This document shows positions 36,033-45,315 of a DNA stretch of 64,000 bases, piece by piece. The notes beneath the pieces are model-generated. The model was not told the DNA's origin and did not search any database. It was given only the letters and a program-made list of their open reading frames with translations. How positions within the stretch are numbered: the stretch's first letter is position 1; every line of letters begins with the position of its first letter. Source of the stretch: Sulfurovum sp. TSL6 (GTDB lineage: Bacteria > Campylobacterota > Campylobacteria > Campylobacterales > Sulfurovaceae); NCBI RefSeq assembly GCF_019972115.1, contig NZ_BPFJ01000001.1, positions 682,001-746,000 on the forward strand. Reading direction: 5' to 3'. The position numbers and the translations under genes were made by a program.

Positions 36033-37010
36033 ATGAAAAAGATACTTTCAGATTTATACAGAAATTTTGTTCTTTACTTTAAACTCTACATGCTGCTATT
36101 ACTGATTCCTCTTACCTATAATTTTATTCCGATCAATGAAGGGACTAAAACATTCTATATACCCTCTTCAAACATAGATGACGTGATTAAAACACTCAAA
36201 ACACATGGCTATGAAGTCACCTGGGTGGACAAACAGATGTTAAGACTCAGAAAAACACCTGATGAGGGGTGGTATAGTGTTGAACCTACTGAACATGGAC
36301 GCATTTTATTTTTTCAGCATCTCTATAAACAGAAAACAGATGAACTTATGGATGTGGTGATCTATGCAGGCGAAACGAAAGAGGAACTTATTGCACGTCT
36401 TGCTAATGATATGAAACTGGATCAGGCAAAACTTTTAAACACATACAATACTCTTGCACATTTTAAAGAAGCAGATATATTGGCTCAGCGATACACTCTT
36501 GCACGTACAGCAGATGAAAATACAACCATACAATATATTTTCTTAGAATCCAGACGCAAGCTGAACACGTTTATAAAAGAGTATTATACTACAACACCAG
36601 AACTGATGGAACTGAAAATTATCCATATCATCGCGTCTATCATACAGAAAGAGAGCAACTCTATAGAGGAGATGCCACTGATCTCTTCAGTGATCTATAA
36701 CCGTCTTGAAAAGAATATGAGACTACAAATGGACGGTACGCTTAATTACGGACCCTACGCACATACTATCGTTACTCCAGAACGGATCCAAAGTGATGAA
36801 AGTGAATATAATACCTACAAACATAAAGGCTTACCGCCACATCCCCTAAGTACAGTGACTTTAGATGCACTAAAAGCTACCATGGAACCAACAAAAAGTA
36901 ACTATATTTTCTTTATGCTGAATGAAAATGGTACCCATAACTTTACAACAACTTACGACCAACACTTAGAAAATATTAGAGCTTTTAGAAAGTTTCAAAA
37001 AAAGAGGTAA
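36033..37010 (+). CDS. mltG: endolytic murein transglycosylase MltG (YceG-like)
   Basis: 325 residues. An N-terminal membrane helix (about 16-32) anchors it to the inner membrane. The YceG domain carries the catalytic glutamate in IASIIQKESNS near residue 209 and the family regions SSVIYNRLEKNMRLQMDGT and GLPPHPLS (cited in part). It cleaves nascent glycan strands. A TATAAT-like box lies about 40 bases upstream. Its 3' end faces clpB. Confidence 0.93.
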   Translation: MKKILSDLYRNFVLYFKLYMLLLLIPLTYNFIPINEGTKTFYIPSSNIDDVIKTLKTHGYEVTWVDKQMLRLRKTPDEGWYSVEPTEHGRILFFQHLYKQKTDELMDVVIYAGETKEELIARLANDMKLDQAKLLNTYNTLAHFKEADILAQRYTLARTADENTTIQYIFLESRRKLNTFIKEYYTTTPELMELKIIHIIASIIQKESNSIEEMPLISSVIYNRLEKNMRLQMDGTLNYGPYAHTIVTPERIQSDESEYNTYKHKGLPPHPLSTVTLDALKATMEPTKSNYIFFMLNENGTHNFTTTYDQHLENIRAFRKFQKKR

Positions 37011-37033
37011 AAAGAAAAAAACTATAAAGCTAG

Positions 37034-37099
37034 CCTCTGAATAGATCATTTTCGGCTGTCGGTCATTAGAGGGGTTACACCCAAGATAAGGTATAACCC
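37034..37099 (-). terminator. two-stem structured 3' region between clpB and mltG
   Basis: Two hairpins are adjacent: CCTCT(G)AAT/ATTAGAGG (37034-37042 with 37065-37072) and GGGTTACACC/GGTATAACCC (37072-37081 with 37090-37099). The second has a G-U wobble in minus-strand RNA but an A-C mismatch in plus-strand RNA, so the structure favours the clpB transcript. Reading leftward it ends in a long T run (below 37027). Confidence 0.6.
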
Positions 37100-37123
37100 A
37101 AAAACTATTTTTATTGGAATTAC

Positions 37124-39697
37124 TTAAGAGATATGAACTACAATCTCACTATTTTGTACATCAAACTCAACGCTGGAGCCTTCAACTACTTTATCTTCAA
37201 GTATGAGTTCTGCAAGTCTGTCCTCTACCACTTCATAGAGTGCTCTTTTAAGCGGACGCGCACCATATACAGGGTCAAATCCGGCTTCTGCGATATATGC
37301 TTTGGCACTATCACTCAACGTAATCGTAATATCACGCTCTGCAAGTTTTGACTGGATACCTTTAAATAAGATATCCACAATGCTCGTAATGGCATCAAGA
37401 TCCAGCGGATTAAAGATCACCTGCTCATCCAAACGGTTCAGAAACTCCGGTTTGAAGTTTCGCTTGAGCTCGTCGTTCACCGCTGCTCTACGCTCTTCTT
37501 TATCCGTGATCGTCATGATCTTGTCTGATGCAATGTTTGATGTCATGATGATGATCGTGTTTTTAAAGTCTATCGTGACCCCTTTATTATCAGTTAAACG
37601 CCCGTCATCCAGTACTTGCAACAATGTGTTGAACACATCTGGGTGTGCTTTTTCTATCTCATCGAACAGGACCACTGAATAAGGTTTACGGCGTACCGCT
37701 TCAGTCAGCTGTCCACCCTCTTCATAGCCTACATACCCCGGAGGTGCACCAACCAATCTGCTGGCTGCATGTTTTTCCATATACTCACTCATATCGATAC
37801 GTATCAGTGACTTCTCTGAGTCAAACAAAAACTTCGCTAGCGTTTTAGCTACCTGTGTTTTACCTACACCCGTTGGCCCAAGGAACATAAAGCTACCGAT
37901 AGGACGGTTGATATCACTCAATCCTGCTTTATTACGTTTAATGGCGCGTGCTACAGCTTTAAGTGCTTCTTCCTGCCCTACAACCTCTTCTTTTAGAATA
38001 CTTTCGATCGCAAGTATCTTCTCTTTTTCACCTTGCAGCATCTTGTTGACAGAGATACCTGTCCAACGGCTGACAATGCTGGCGATCATCTCTTCATCCA
38101 CTGAGTTTTTAAGCAATGTTCCTTCAGACATCATCTGTGACCATTTATCTTCAAGATTCTTGAGTTTCTCATTTTCTGCAGGGATCTGTCCATACTCTAT
38201 CTCTGCTGCTTTGTTGAAGTCTCCTTCTCTTTTGACATGCTCCGCCTGCGTTTTGAGTGAATCGATATTGGTTTTCACTGCAGCGATCTCATTAAAGACA
38301 TTCTTTTCATTGTCAAATTGATTCTGCAGTGACACACGTCTCTCTTCCAGGTCAGCCAACTCTTTTTCTATCTCTTCAAGACGAGAGGTATTTTTATCAC
38401 TCTCTTCCATTTTGAGTGCCTCTTTTTCAACCTGTAGTGTTGATATATCACGTTTGGACTTCGCAAGGTCTGTAGGTTCAGACTCTATCTGCATCTTCAG
38501 TTCCGCTGCTGCTTCATCGATAAGGTCAATGGCTTTATCCGGTAAAAATCTGTCAGTAATGTAACGATCACTGAGTTTTGCTGAGGCAACCAGAGCAGAA
38601 TCCGTAATATTGACATTATGGTGTGCTTCCAGCTTGTCTTTGATACCTCTAAGGATCTGTAATGCTTCATTGATACTAGGTTCATCCACTTTTACCGGCT
38701 GGAAACGTCTTTGCAGTGCCGCATCTTTTTCAAAATACTTTCTGTACTCTTTGAGTGTGGTTGCACCTATGGTATGCAGTTCACCACGTGCCAGAGCCGG
38801 TTTAAGTATATTCGCAGCATCCATGCTTCCTTCGCTTGCACCTGCACCAACGATCGTATGGATCTCATCGATGAACAAGATAACATTGGCTGCTTCTTTG
38901 ACTTCATCCACTATGGCTTTGAGTCTGTCTTCAAACTCACCTCTATATTTGGCACCGGCGATTAACCTGCTCATATCGAGTGAGATCACACGCATGTTTT
39001 GCAGACTAAGCGGTACCTCTTTATTTACGATACGTTGTGCAAGTCCTTCCACGATAGCCGTTTTACCTGTACCCGGTTCACCTATCAGGATTGGGTTATT
39101 TTTTGTTTTACGAATGAGTATCTGCATCATGCGCTGTACTTCCTCATCTCTACCGATGACAGGATCCAATTCTCCATCAAGTGCCTTTTGATTCAAGTCA
39201 ATACCATATTGTGCAAGCGCTTCGAGTGTCTCATCACCACTTTGAGAGTCTATCTGTTTACCCCCTCGAATACTCTCTAAAGTCTTTTCAAATTCAGAGA
39301 TATCTAGATATTTTGACATGCTATCACGGATAAAACTTTCTCCTACATTTGCCTTAAGCCATGCATCCACAGCAAGATATTGGTCACCGTTTGCCGTCAT
39401 CACCCCTTCTGCATTTTGTAATGTACGTACCAGATTTTGTGAAAGTTTAATATTTTCTTTGGTCACAGAAGAAACAGTTGGTAATTTATTGGCAATACTT
39501 TTTGTTTCTAATTCAATGGCAGCCTTATCAACGTTCATTTTATTAAGTGCCTGGTGTAAGATAGATCCCGAATTGGTTAATAGTGCCCATAACAAGTGTA
39601 TAGGCTGTACTTCTTGATTTTTATTATGTAATGCTAAAGATAGTCCTGATTCGATGGTACCTTGCATTTGATTGGTTAATTTTTCCAGTATATTCAT
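37124..39697 (-). CDS. clpB: ATP-dependent disaggregase ClpB
   Basis: A hexameric Hsp100 chaperone that rescues aggregated proteins with DnaK. 857 residues: an N-terminal Clp repeat domain (1-140), AAA-1 with Walker A GEPGTGKT at 206-213 and pore loop [12 protein letters not shown], a coiled-coil M domain (about 400-520, rich in Glu/Lys), and AAA-2 with GPTGVGKT near 600 and the pore loop [17 protein letters not shown] precedes the ATG. Its promoter overlaps an HspR-type inverted repeat, so heat-shock repression is likely. Confidence 0.98.
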   Translation of the reverse strand: MNILEKLTNQMQGTIESGLSLALHNKNQEVQPIHLLWALLTNSGSILHQALNKMNVDKAAIELETKSIANKLPTVSSVTKENIKLSQNLVRTLQNAEGVMTANGDQYLAVDAWLKANVGESFIRDSMSKYLDISEFEKTLESIRGGKQIDSQSGDETLEALAQYGIDLNQKALDGELDPVIGRDEEVQRMMQILIRKTKNNPILIGEPGTGKTAIVEGLAQRIVNKEVPLSLQNMRVISLDMSRLIAGAKYRGEFEDRLKAIVDEVKEAANVILFIDEIHTIVGAGASEGSMDAANILKPALARGELHTIGATTLKEYRKYFEKDAALQRRFQPVKVDEPSINEALQILRGIKDKLEAHHNVNITDSALVASAKLSDRYITDRFLPDKAIDLIDEAAAELKMQIESEPTDLAKSKRDISTLQVEKEALKMEESDKNTSRLEEIEKELADLEERRVSLQNQFDNEKNVFNEIAAVKTNIDSLKTQAEHVKREGDFNKAAEIEYGQIPAENEKLKNLEDKWSQMMSEGTLLKNSVDEEMIASIVSRWTGISVNKMLQGEKEKILAIESILKEEVVGQEEALKAVARAIKRNKAGLSDINRPIGSFMFLGPTGVGKTQVAKTLAKFLFDSEKSLIRIDMSEYMEKHAASRLVGAPPGYVGYEEGGQLTEAVRRKPYSVVLFDEIEKAHPDVFNTLLQVLDDGRLTDNKGVTIDFKNTIIIMTSNIASDKIMTITDKEERRAAVNDELKRNFKPEFLNRLDEQVIFNPLDLDAITSIVDILFKGIQSKLAERDITITLSDSAKAYIAEAGFDPVYGARPLKRALYEVVEDRLAELILEDKVVEGSSVEFDVQNSEIVVHIS

Positions 39698-39731
39698 AGA
39701 ATAACTCCTTAAAATGATTTAAATTTAAATA

Positions 39732-39762
39732 ATTATACAACCTTTAGTCACTTCTTGTCAAG
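39732..39762 (-). promoter_or_regulatory. clpB promoter overlapping a HAIR-like (HspR) operator
   Basis: On the minus strand TTGACA (39756-39761) and TATAAT (39732-39737) are separated by 18 bases. Overlapping the -35 is CTTGACA-N7-ACTAAAG (39742-39762), matching the HspR consensus CTTGAGT-N7-ACTCAAG at 11 of 14 positions with the exact seven-base spacing. Confidence 0.6.
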
Positions 39763-39847
39763 TTTATTTAGTGATATTTGTTATTCATCCTTATACAAGG
39801 AAGATTTCTGTCACAAACCCACCTCCTCTTAGCCCAACATAACATGC

Positions 39848-41233
39848 TTAGCTTGGCTTGATATTCTGATTTAAATTAAAGATATTATCCGGATCATATT
39901 TTTCTTTTATTTCAGACAATCTGGCATAATTTTCACCATAAGCAGCAGGCACACGCTCCTGTTCTTCTTCTGTCATAAAGTTAACATAGGCACCACCCAT
40001 CGCATACGGTGTTGCACTATTAAAAAATGCTCGTGCCCAATCTATACATAATGCATCCTCATGACTCTCATCCCAGCGTGCGTGGACGTTCATGATATAG
40101 TTGGCTTTTCTATGTACATAAGCTGTTTTATTCAAAGGTTGTCTACTTGTGTAGCCACCCATCTGTGCGATAAATATTTCACTTGCCATTGAGGGGATCT
40201 TCGATGCATAGTCTGTGATCACATCAATGGTTTCATCATTTAAAATTTCAAAGTTATGTGATTTCCAGTAGTTTCTTGACCCTGGGGTAAGCAGAGGATC
40301 AAATATCTGTTGCCACGCTTTGTATGGCATCATACCGGTAAACTCACCATGGGCTTTGGCAAATTCTCTTAACGGTGCTATCAACGCTTCTCCTTCTTTT
40401 TCATCCCCTGTGTAGAGAAATGCCATCACCACGACTTCTTTACCGTGAACCTCTTCTGGTAAAAAAGGCAGAGGCGGTGCTTTTCGTATGACAGACCAAA
40501 TGCTTAATTCATCACGCAGTTTTGCCGTATACTCACGATAGTGTTGTAATATACTTTTTGCAGACTCAAATGGAAATACGATCATGCCACTAAAAGTTTC
40601 CGGACCTACAGGGTGTAATTGAAATTCAAATCTGGTAACAATGCCGAAGTTACCGCCACCCCCACGAATCGCCCAAAAAAGATCAGCATGTTCATCGTCG
40701 CTTACTCGTATAGATTCACCGTTCGCAGTGACTACCTGAGCGGCTATTAGATTATCAACGGTCATACCGTACTTCCGTGATAACCAGCCAAAACCCCCAC
40801 CCAGTGTTAATCCGGCAATACCCGTGGTCGAGTTGATACCAAGACTGGTAGCTAAACCGTAAAGTTGTGTTTCATGATCCATATCCCCCAATGTTGCACC
40901 TGGCTCTACATAAGCAATACGTTTCTTACTGTCTACAAATACAGACTTCATCATTGATAGGTCTATCATTAAACCGTTATCGCGTATAGAGCTGCCTGCA
41001 ATGTTGTGTCCTCCGCCCCTAATAGAAAAATCTATACCTGTATCCCTGGCAAATTTTATACAACTGACAACATCAGCAGTTCCGCTGCATCGTGCTATGA
41101 TCGCTGGACGACGATCGATCATCGCATTCCATATGCTGCGTATTTCATCATAGTCACTGTCTTCACTTGTAACGATACGGCCATGAAAGATGGCAGAGAA
41201 GTTTTCAATTTCGTCTTTTGTAAGCGTTTTCAT
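39848..41233 (-). CDS. FAD-linked oxidase with BBE domain (VAO family)
   Basis: 461 residues. The FAD-binding PCMH domain includes FSIRGGGHNIAGSS, whose His usually bonds covalently to the flavin, and GLTLGGGFGWLSRKYG near 145; the C-terminal BBE domain ends YDPDNIFNLNQNI. Relatives oxidise carbohydrates or alkaloid-like alcohols using oxygen. There is no signal peptide. Such genes are rare in core Campylobacterota genomes, so lateral acquisition is plausible. AAGGAATC precedes the ATG. It stands alone, between clpB and the MoxR operon. Confidence 0.9.
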   Translation of the reverse strand: MKTLTKDEIENFSAIFHGRIVTSEDSDYDEIRSIWNAMIDRRPAIIARCSGTADVVSCIKFARDTGIDFSIRGGGHNIAGSSIRDNGLMIDLSMMKSVFVDSKKRIAYVEPGATLGDMDHETQLYGLATSLGINSTTGIAGLTLGGGFGWLSRKYGMTVDNLIAAQVVTANGESIRVSDDEHADLFWAIRGGGGNFGIVTRFEFQLHPVGPETFSGMIVFPFESAKSILQHYREYTAKLRDELSIWSVIRKAPPLPFLPEEVHGKEVVVMAFLYTGDEKEGEALIAPLREFAKAHGEFTGMMPYKAWQQIFDPLLTPGSRNYWKSHNFEILNDETIDVITDYASKIPSMASEIFIAQMGGYTSRQPLNKTAYVHRKANYIMNVHARWDESHEDALCIDWARAFFNSATPYAMGGAYVNFMTEEEQERVPAAYGENYARLSEIKEKYDPDNIFNLNQNIKPS

Positions 41234-41506
41234 ACGATTCCTTTTCCTACTAATTAAATAAAATCAGGTAATGACCTACTGTTCAACTCATTCAACATAC
41301 CGATTTGTTTACAACCGATGAATATAGCTATATCTCTTAAAAGCACGAGATCTCAACTCAAATTATTCAACATTCTCATCTATCTTGACTATACTTTTTT
41401 TTAGTGCACTTGATGTGTAATACGATATTGCGATGATAAAAACTAAGTAAATCTAAGAAAATAGTCAAGTTTAGTCCTAGGAAAAAAATTTCAAAGTAAT
41501 TTACGT

Positions 41507-41518
41507 TATGATATACAA
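41507..41518 (+). promoter_or_regulatory. promoter giving an apparently leaderless MoxR mRNA
   Basis: TATGAT (41507-41512), six bases, then the ATG at 41519; no ribosome-binding site. The spacing is identical to the antiporter (3886) and trmH (31204) promoters. Confidence 0.5.
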
Positions 41519-42442
41519 ATGAATTACATAATTGCTCCGGAATTTACCCCTCTTATTGATGCGATAGAAACCCATTTAATGGGTAAAAGAGAGACTATAG
41601 CATTGTCTTTGGCCACTTTTTTTGCAGGCGGACATTTGCTTTTGGAAGATATCCCAGGTGTGGGAAAAACCACTTTAGCTAAACATCTTTCTCAAGTTTT
41701 AGGTCTTGATTTTGGTCGCATACAGTTTACTTCTGACATGCTTCCCTCAGATATACTTGGTGTCAACTACTATAACCAGAAAGAAGGTTCTTTCATCTTT
41801 AAAAAAGGGCCTATCTTTACCTCTTTTCTTTTGGCTGATGAGATAAACCGTTCCATGCCTAAAACACAGTCTGCTCTGCTTCAAGCTATGGAAGAAGGTA
41901 TCATCACTATAGATGGCACACGATATACTCTTCCTGAGCCATTTTTTGTCATAGGGACAGAAAATCCACATGAAGAGGTAGGTACTTTTCCTTTACCGAC
42001 CTCCCAACTGGATCGTTTCATGTGTTCATTTGGCATTGGCTATCCGGACAGAGAATCAGAAAGAGAGATACTTAAAGGTGAAAGAGGACACAGTGCAAGC
42101 AACTCTGATGCCCTGCTGACTCCCCAACAGATAGAAAGCTATATGAAACAGGCTTCTATGGTCACCCTCAGCGATACACTGCTGGATTTTCTTCAGGAGA
42201 TCATCGCCTATACAAGAGAAAGTGGGTTGTTTGAATATGGACTTTCTACGCGTGGAGCATTGTCTTTGACCGCTATGACTAAATCTTGGGCCATGCTACA
42301 AGGCCGCACTTACGCAACTGCCGATGATCTGCAAGCAGTCACTTCGGTTGTCTGCTCACACCGCCTGAAATTTAGAGAAGGTCCCACCACAGCCAAACGT
42401 ATACATGATGAAATCTTTACGCACATTCGCTCAGATATATAG
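41519..42442 (+). CDS. MoxR-family AAA+ ATPase
   Basis: 307 residues. Walker A IPGVGKTTLAKHL near 45, Walker B LLADEINR near 105, sensor I GTENPHEEVGTFPLP and the RGALSLTAM lid region are typical of MoxR. These ATPases act as chaperones for von Willebrand-type or DUF58 partners at the membrane. The DUF58 gene starts 38 bases before its stop, so the two are coupled. It heads a MoxR-DUF58-transglutaminase operon, a conserved trio whose role is probably in envelope protein maturation. Confidence 0.95.
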   Translation: MNYIIAPEFTPLIDAIETHLMGKRETIALSLATFFAGGHLLLEDIPGVGKTTLAKHLSQVLGLDFGRIQFTSDMLPSDILGVNYYNQKEGSFIFKKGPIFTSFLLADEINRSMPKTQSALLQAMEEGIITIDGTRYTLPEPFFVIGTENPHEEVGTFPLPTSQLDRFMCSFGIGYPDRESEREILKGERGHSASNSDALLTPQQIESYMKQASMVTLSDTLLDFLQEIIAYTRESGLFEYGLSTRGALSLTAMTKSWAMLQGRTYATADDLQAVTSVVCSHRLKFREGPTTAKRIHDEIFTHIRSDI

Positions 42443-43277
42443 ACGCATAGACCAGCATGCTACACGATACAGTGTCGTTGTAGTCGTCTTGCTTTTTGGG
42501 CTTTTTTTAGAAGCATATATGCACGATTTCAACCTCGTATACATTACGTTGTTTTTTATGTTTTCGCTTGCGTTTTCTGCAGGGCCTATAGGGATTTTAA
42601 ACCTTGGACATCTTGAAGCCTCTTATGTACCTTCTGGACGTCTATTTGCTCATCAGGAGGGTCATCTCTCTATGCAGATATACAATAATTCAACGACAAC
42701 ATCATGGTCTATCATGCTCCGTCATGAAAACACTTCTATACCATTGAAGCAACTTAAAGGTGACACATCAAGTGTTTTGCACCTGCCTGTACTACCAAAT
42801 AAACGTGGATCTTTCACCCATAAAGGCTGCTATCTGGAAAGTAAGTATCCTCTCTCTACAGTACGTTTGGTCATGAAGATAAACGAGGCATTTAGTGGAA
42901 TAGTCTACCCTGAACCTAAAGGCATCCCTTTGCATTCCTTTTTACAGCAGGAAGAGAATGATTATGGGGAAGAGAAAGAGTTTGATGGTTTGCGTGCCTA
43001 TGATGGCTCACAAAAACTTTCCCATATCCACTGGGCATCCGTTGCCAAAGGAGACATGTCAGTAAAGGTCTTCAGCAAAGAGACGCAGACACCAAAACTG
43101 ATTTTTAATTTTTACACAGCTGCCACTGATGATGAGTCACGCTTATCACAGCTGTGTTTGTGGGTACTGGAATGCGAAAAACAAAACCTGCCTTTCATGA
43201 TACAAATGCCAAACAGAGTCTTAAATTCAGCAAAGGAGAGTACAGATGTTATCCTTGAAACACTTGCAAGATATTAA
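42405..43277 (+). CDS. DUF58-domain membrane protein
   Basis: 290 residues. Two membrane helices (about 23-40 and 43-62) are followed by a cytoplasmic or periplasmic beta-rich domain and the DUF58 signature DGLRAYDGSQKLSHIHWAS near residue 200. DUF58 proteins are the usual partners of MoxR. The start lies within the moxR gene (38-base overlap) and the end overlaps the transglutaminase gene by 32 bases; two adjacent ATGs (42405 and 42408) are equivalent. Confidence 0.92.
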   Translation: MMKSLRTFAQIYRRIDQHATRYSVVVVVLLFGLFLEAYMHDFNLVYITLFFMFSLAFSAGPIGILNLGHLEASYVPSGRLFAHQEGHLSMQIYNNSTTTSWSIMLRHENTSIPLKQLKGDTSSVLHLPVLPNKRGSFTHKGCYLESKYPLSTVRLVMKINEAFSGIVYPEPKGIPLHSFLQQEENDYGEEKEFDGLRAYDGSQKLSHIHWASVAKGDMSVKVFSKETQTPKLIFNFYTAATDDESRLSQLCLWVLECEKQNLPFMIQMPNRVLNSAKESTDVILETLARY

Positions 43278-45189
43278 GCTCTCTCCCTTAGCACTTTTAG
43301 ATTCTGCTTACATCATCGTTCTATTACCATTGATGCTTATACTGAAAGTCCCTATGTTGATCTTCTCTTTCATAGTTTTGGTATTGCTATTCTTCAAGAA
43401 AACACCTGCAGATAAATTTCTCATTGTTTTTGTCTTTTTAATGGGTATTTTGGCACTCTATTTGTCATTATATGGTCTCTTCTCATTCAGAGGTCTTTCA
43501 CGTTTAAAACTTTTTCTTGAATTATTGGTGTATGTATTGATCATTGTTGTTTCAATGCAAAGACTGACAAGAGAGATCAACTTTTATCTACTACTCTCCC
43601 CTATTCTCTTTTTGGCACTCTCCTTATTTTTCTTTCATGGTATTATGATGCTCTCATATGTCATTGTTGAGATCTTCATCTTACTCTGGCTCATACTGGC
43701 ACATCGCATGAGTGGTGACATGATAGAGAGCTTCCGGGCAAGCATGGTAATGTTTATGTATTCTCTGCCTTGGGTGGTTGTGCTTTTTATCTTCTTTCCG
43801 CGTATCTCATTTGATCATGCAGACTATGGATTTAAAGGTGAAAATATACAACGTATGGGACATGACGGTACGATGTATTTAGATCGAAAGGCACTGCTTG
43901 TACCTTCAGACCGTATTGTCATGGAAGTGGGTTTTGATAAAGAGGTCCCCTCGTCTGACAAACTTTATTTCAGAGGAAGTATTCTTTATGTGGATAAAAA
44001 AGATCATTGGGAACCGCTTCCTTCATACCTAAAAAGAGAAAGTCAAACCTATTATCCTACGCAGGGAGAAAGGGTAGACTATAAAGTGACGTTGTATCCT
44101 ACACAAAAACGCTGGATCTATCTGTTAGATATGCCTGCACGTGCAGTGAAAGATGCAGATTTAGACAGAGACCTGATAAGTACCGTTGAGAAACCTATCA
44201 AAGCACCTATACATTACCTTGCAAGTTCTTCATTGAGTCCAAAATTCCATGATATTTTGGATCAAGATACACTTTATGCCTCAAGCCATTTTGATAGAAA
44301 TCGTAATCCTAAAACGTATCAGGAAGCACAGAAGATAAATAAACGATTTAATACACCTGATAAGAGAGCGTCAGCACTTATAAAATTTTTTCAAAATCAG
44401 TCTTTAACCTATACTTTGAAACCCAAAGCACTGGATATCAATAACACTGCAGACAGTTTTTTATTTGATAAACGTTTGGGGTACTGTGTACATTTTGCAT
44501 CTTCTTTCGTCATAATGGCCCGTATGGCAGGTATACCTTCGCGGATCGTTACAGGCTATAAAGCCGACAAAGCAAACAGTCTTAAGAATTATCTTCCTGT
44601 CAAAGAACGTGATGCACATGCCTGGGCTGAACTCTATATCAATGATCATTGGGTGAGGTTTGAAACCACCAGTACCGCCTCAGCCATAGATGAAGAAGCA
44701 GCCGAAGTCTTAGGTACCAATAGTACCGATGAAGGAGAGAAGGCAATCATTAAAAGAGTGAATCTCTATCTCATGTATGTAAAATATCAAGTAGAGACAT
44801 GGATACTCTACTACAGTAATATCCGTCAGCTTCAACTTCTTCAATACGCGAAAGAGAATCCTAGATTCATCTTTCTTTTTGTACTCTCGTTACTGGCTCT
44901 GGTATTGATCACTTTTAGCATCACTTTATATTTTCGTCGTCCTCGTTGTACACATAAAATTCTTTGTATACTGGAACCACTTCTAAAAAAACTAAAGAAA
45001 GAAGGGTATAACAGAGAAAAAGATGAAACCATGCATCAATTCTTCTTACGGTATCTCAAAGATCATCCCGATAAAAGTGCCATAAAAGAGGTGGATACCT
45101 ATTATGAAACTATCTCTTACGGTGGTGACAGTTCAACCGCTACAATAAAACGATTGAAAAGCATGGTCAAGAAGAGTCTATCTTCTTAA
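43246..45189 (+). CDS. TgpA-like membrane transglutaminase
   Basis: 647 residues. Six or so N-terminal membrane helices (to about residue 185), a periplasmic region, the transglutaminase core with Cys414 (GYCVHFASSF), His459 (RDAHAWAEL) and an acidic-to-polar FETTST where most relatives have an Asp-containing motif, then a last membrane helix (about 550-573) and a cytoplasmic DUF4129-like tail. Cys and His are intact; the third catalytic residue is probably Glu473 or Thr474 rather than the usual Asp, which deserves checking. Function of the family is unresolved. Confidence 0.92.
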   Translation: MLSLKHLQDIKLSPLALLDSAYIIVLLPLMLILKVPMLIFSFIVLVLLFFKKTPADKFLIVFVFLMGILALYLSLYGLFSFRGLSRLKLFLELLVYVLIIVVSMQRLTREINFYLLLSPILFLALSLFFFHGIMMLSYVIVEIFILLWLILAHRMSGDMIESFRASMVMFMYSLPWVVVLFIFFPRISFDHADYGFKGENIQRMGHDGTMYLDRKALLVPSDRIVMEVGFDKEVPSSDKLYFRGSILYVDKKDHWEPLPSYLKRESQTYYPTQGERVDYKVTLYPTQKRWIYLLDMPARAVKDADLDRDLISTVEKPIKAPIHYLASSSLSPKFHDILDQDTLYASSHFDRNRNPKTYQEAQKINKRFNTPDKRASALIKFFQNQSLTYTLKPKALDINNTADSFLFDKRLGYCVHFASSFVIMARMAGIPSRIVTGYKADKANSLKNYLPVKERDAHAWAELYINDHWVRFETTSTASAIDEEAAEVLGTNSTDEGEKAIIKRVNLYLMYVKYQVETWILYYSNIRQLQLLQYAKENPRFIFLFVLSLLALVLITFSITLYFRRPRCTHKILCILEPLLKKLKKEGYNREKDETMHQFFLRYLKDHPDKSAIKEVDTYYETISYGGDSSTATIKRLKSMVKKSLSS

Positions 45190-45315
45190 AGATCTGTTAT
45201 TATTTAAAAAACGGTTAACCTTCCTTATGTATAGTAATACAGAGCATTCAAAGCAACCTCTTAGATGTTTTTAAATAAAATTATAAACCAATTCTCATAT
45301 GGAGACACTACCTTA

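Noticed and set aside
37302-39617. Several plus-strand open frames inside clpB
   Set aside because: All are antisense shadows of clpB; sequences are Ser/Ile/Leu-rich without domain features.
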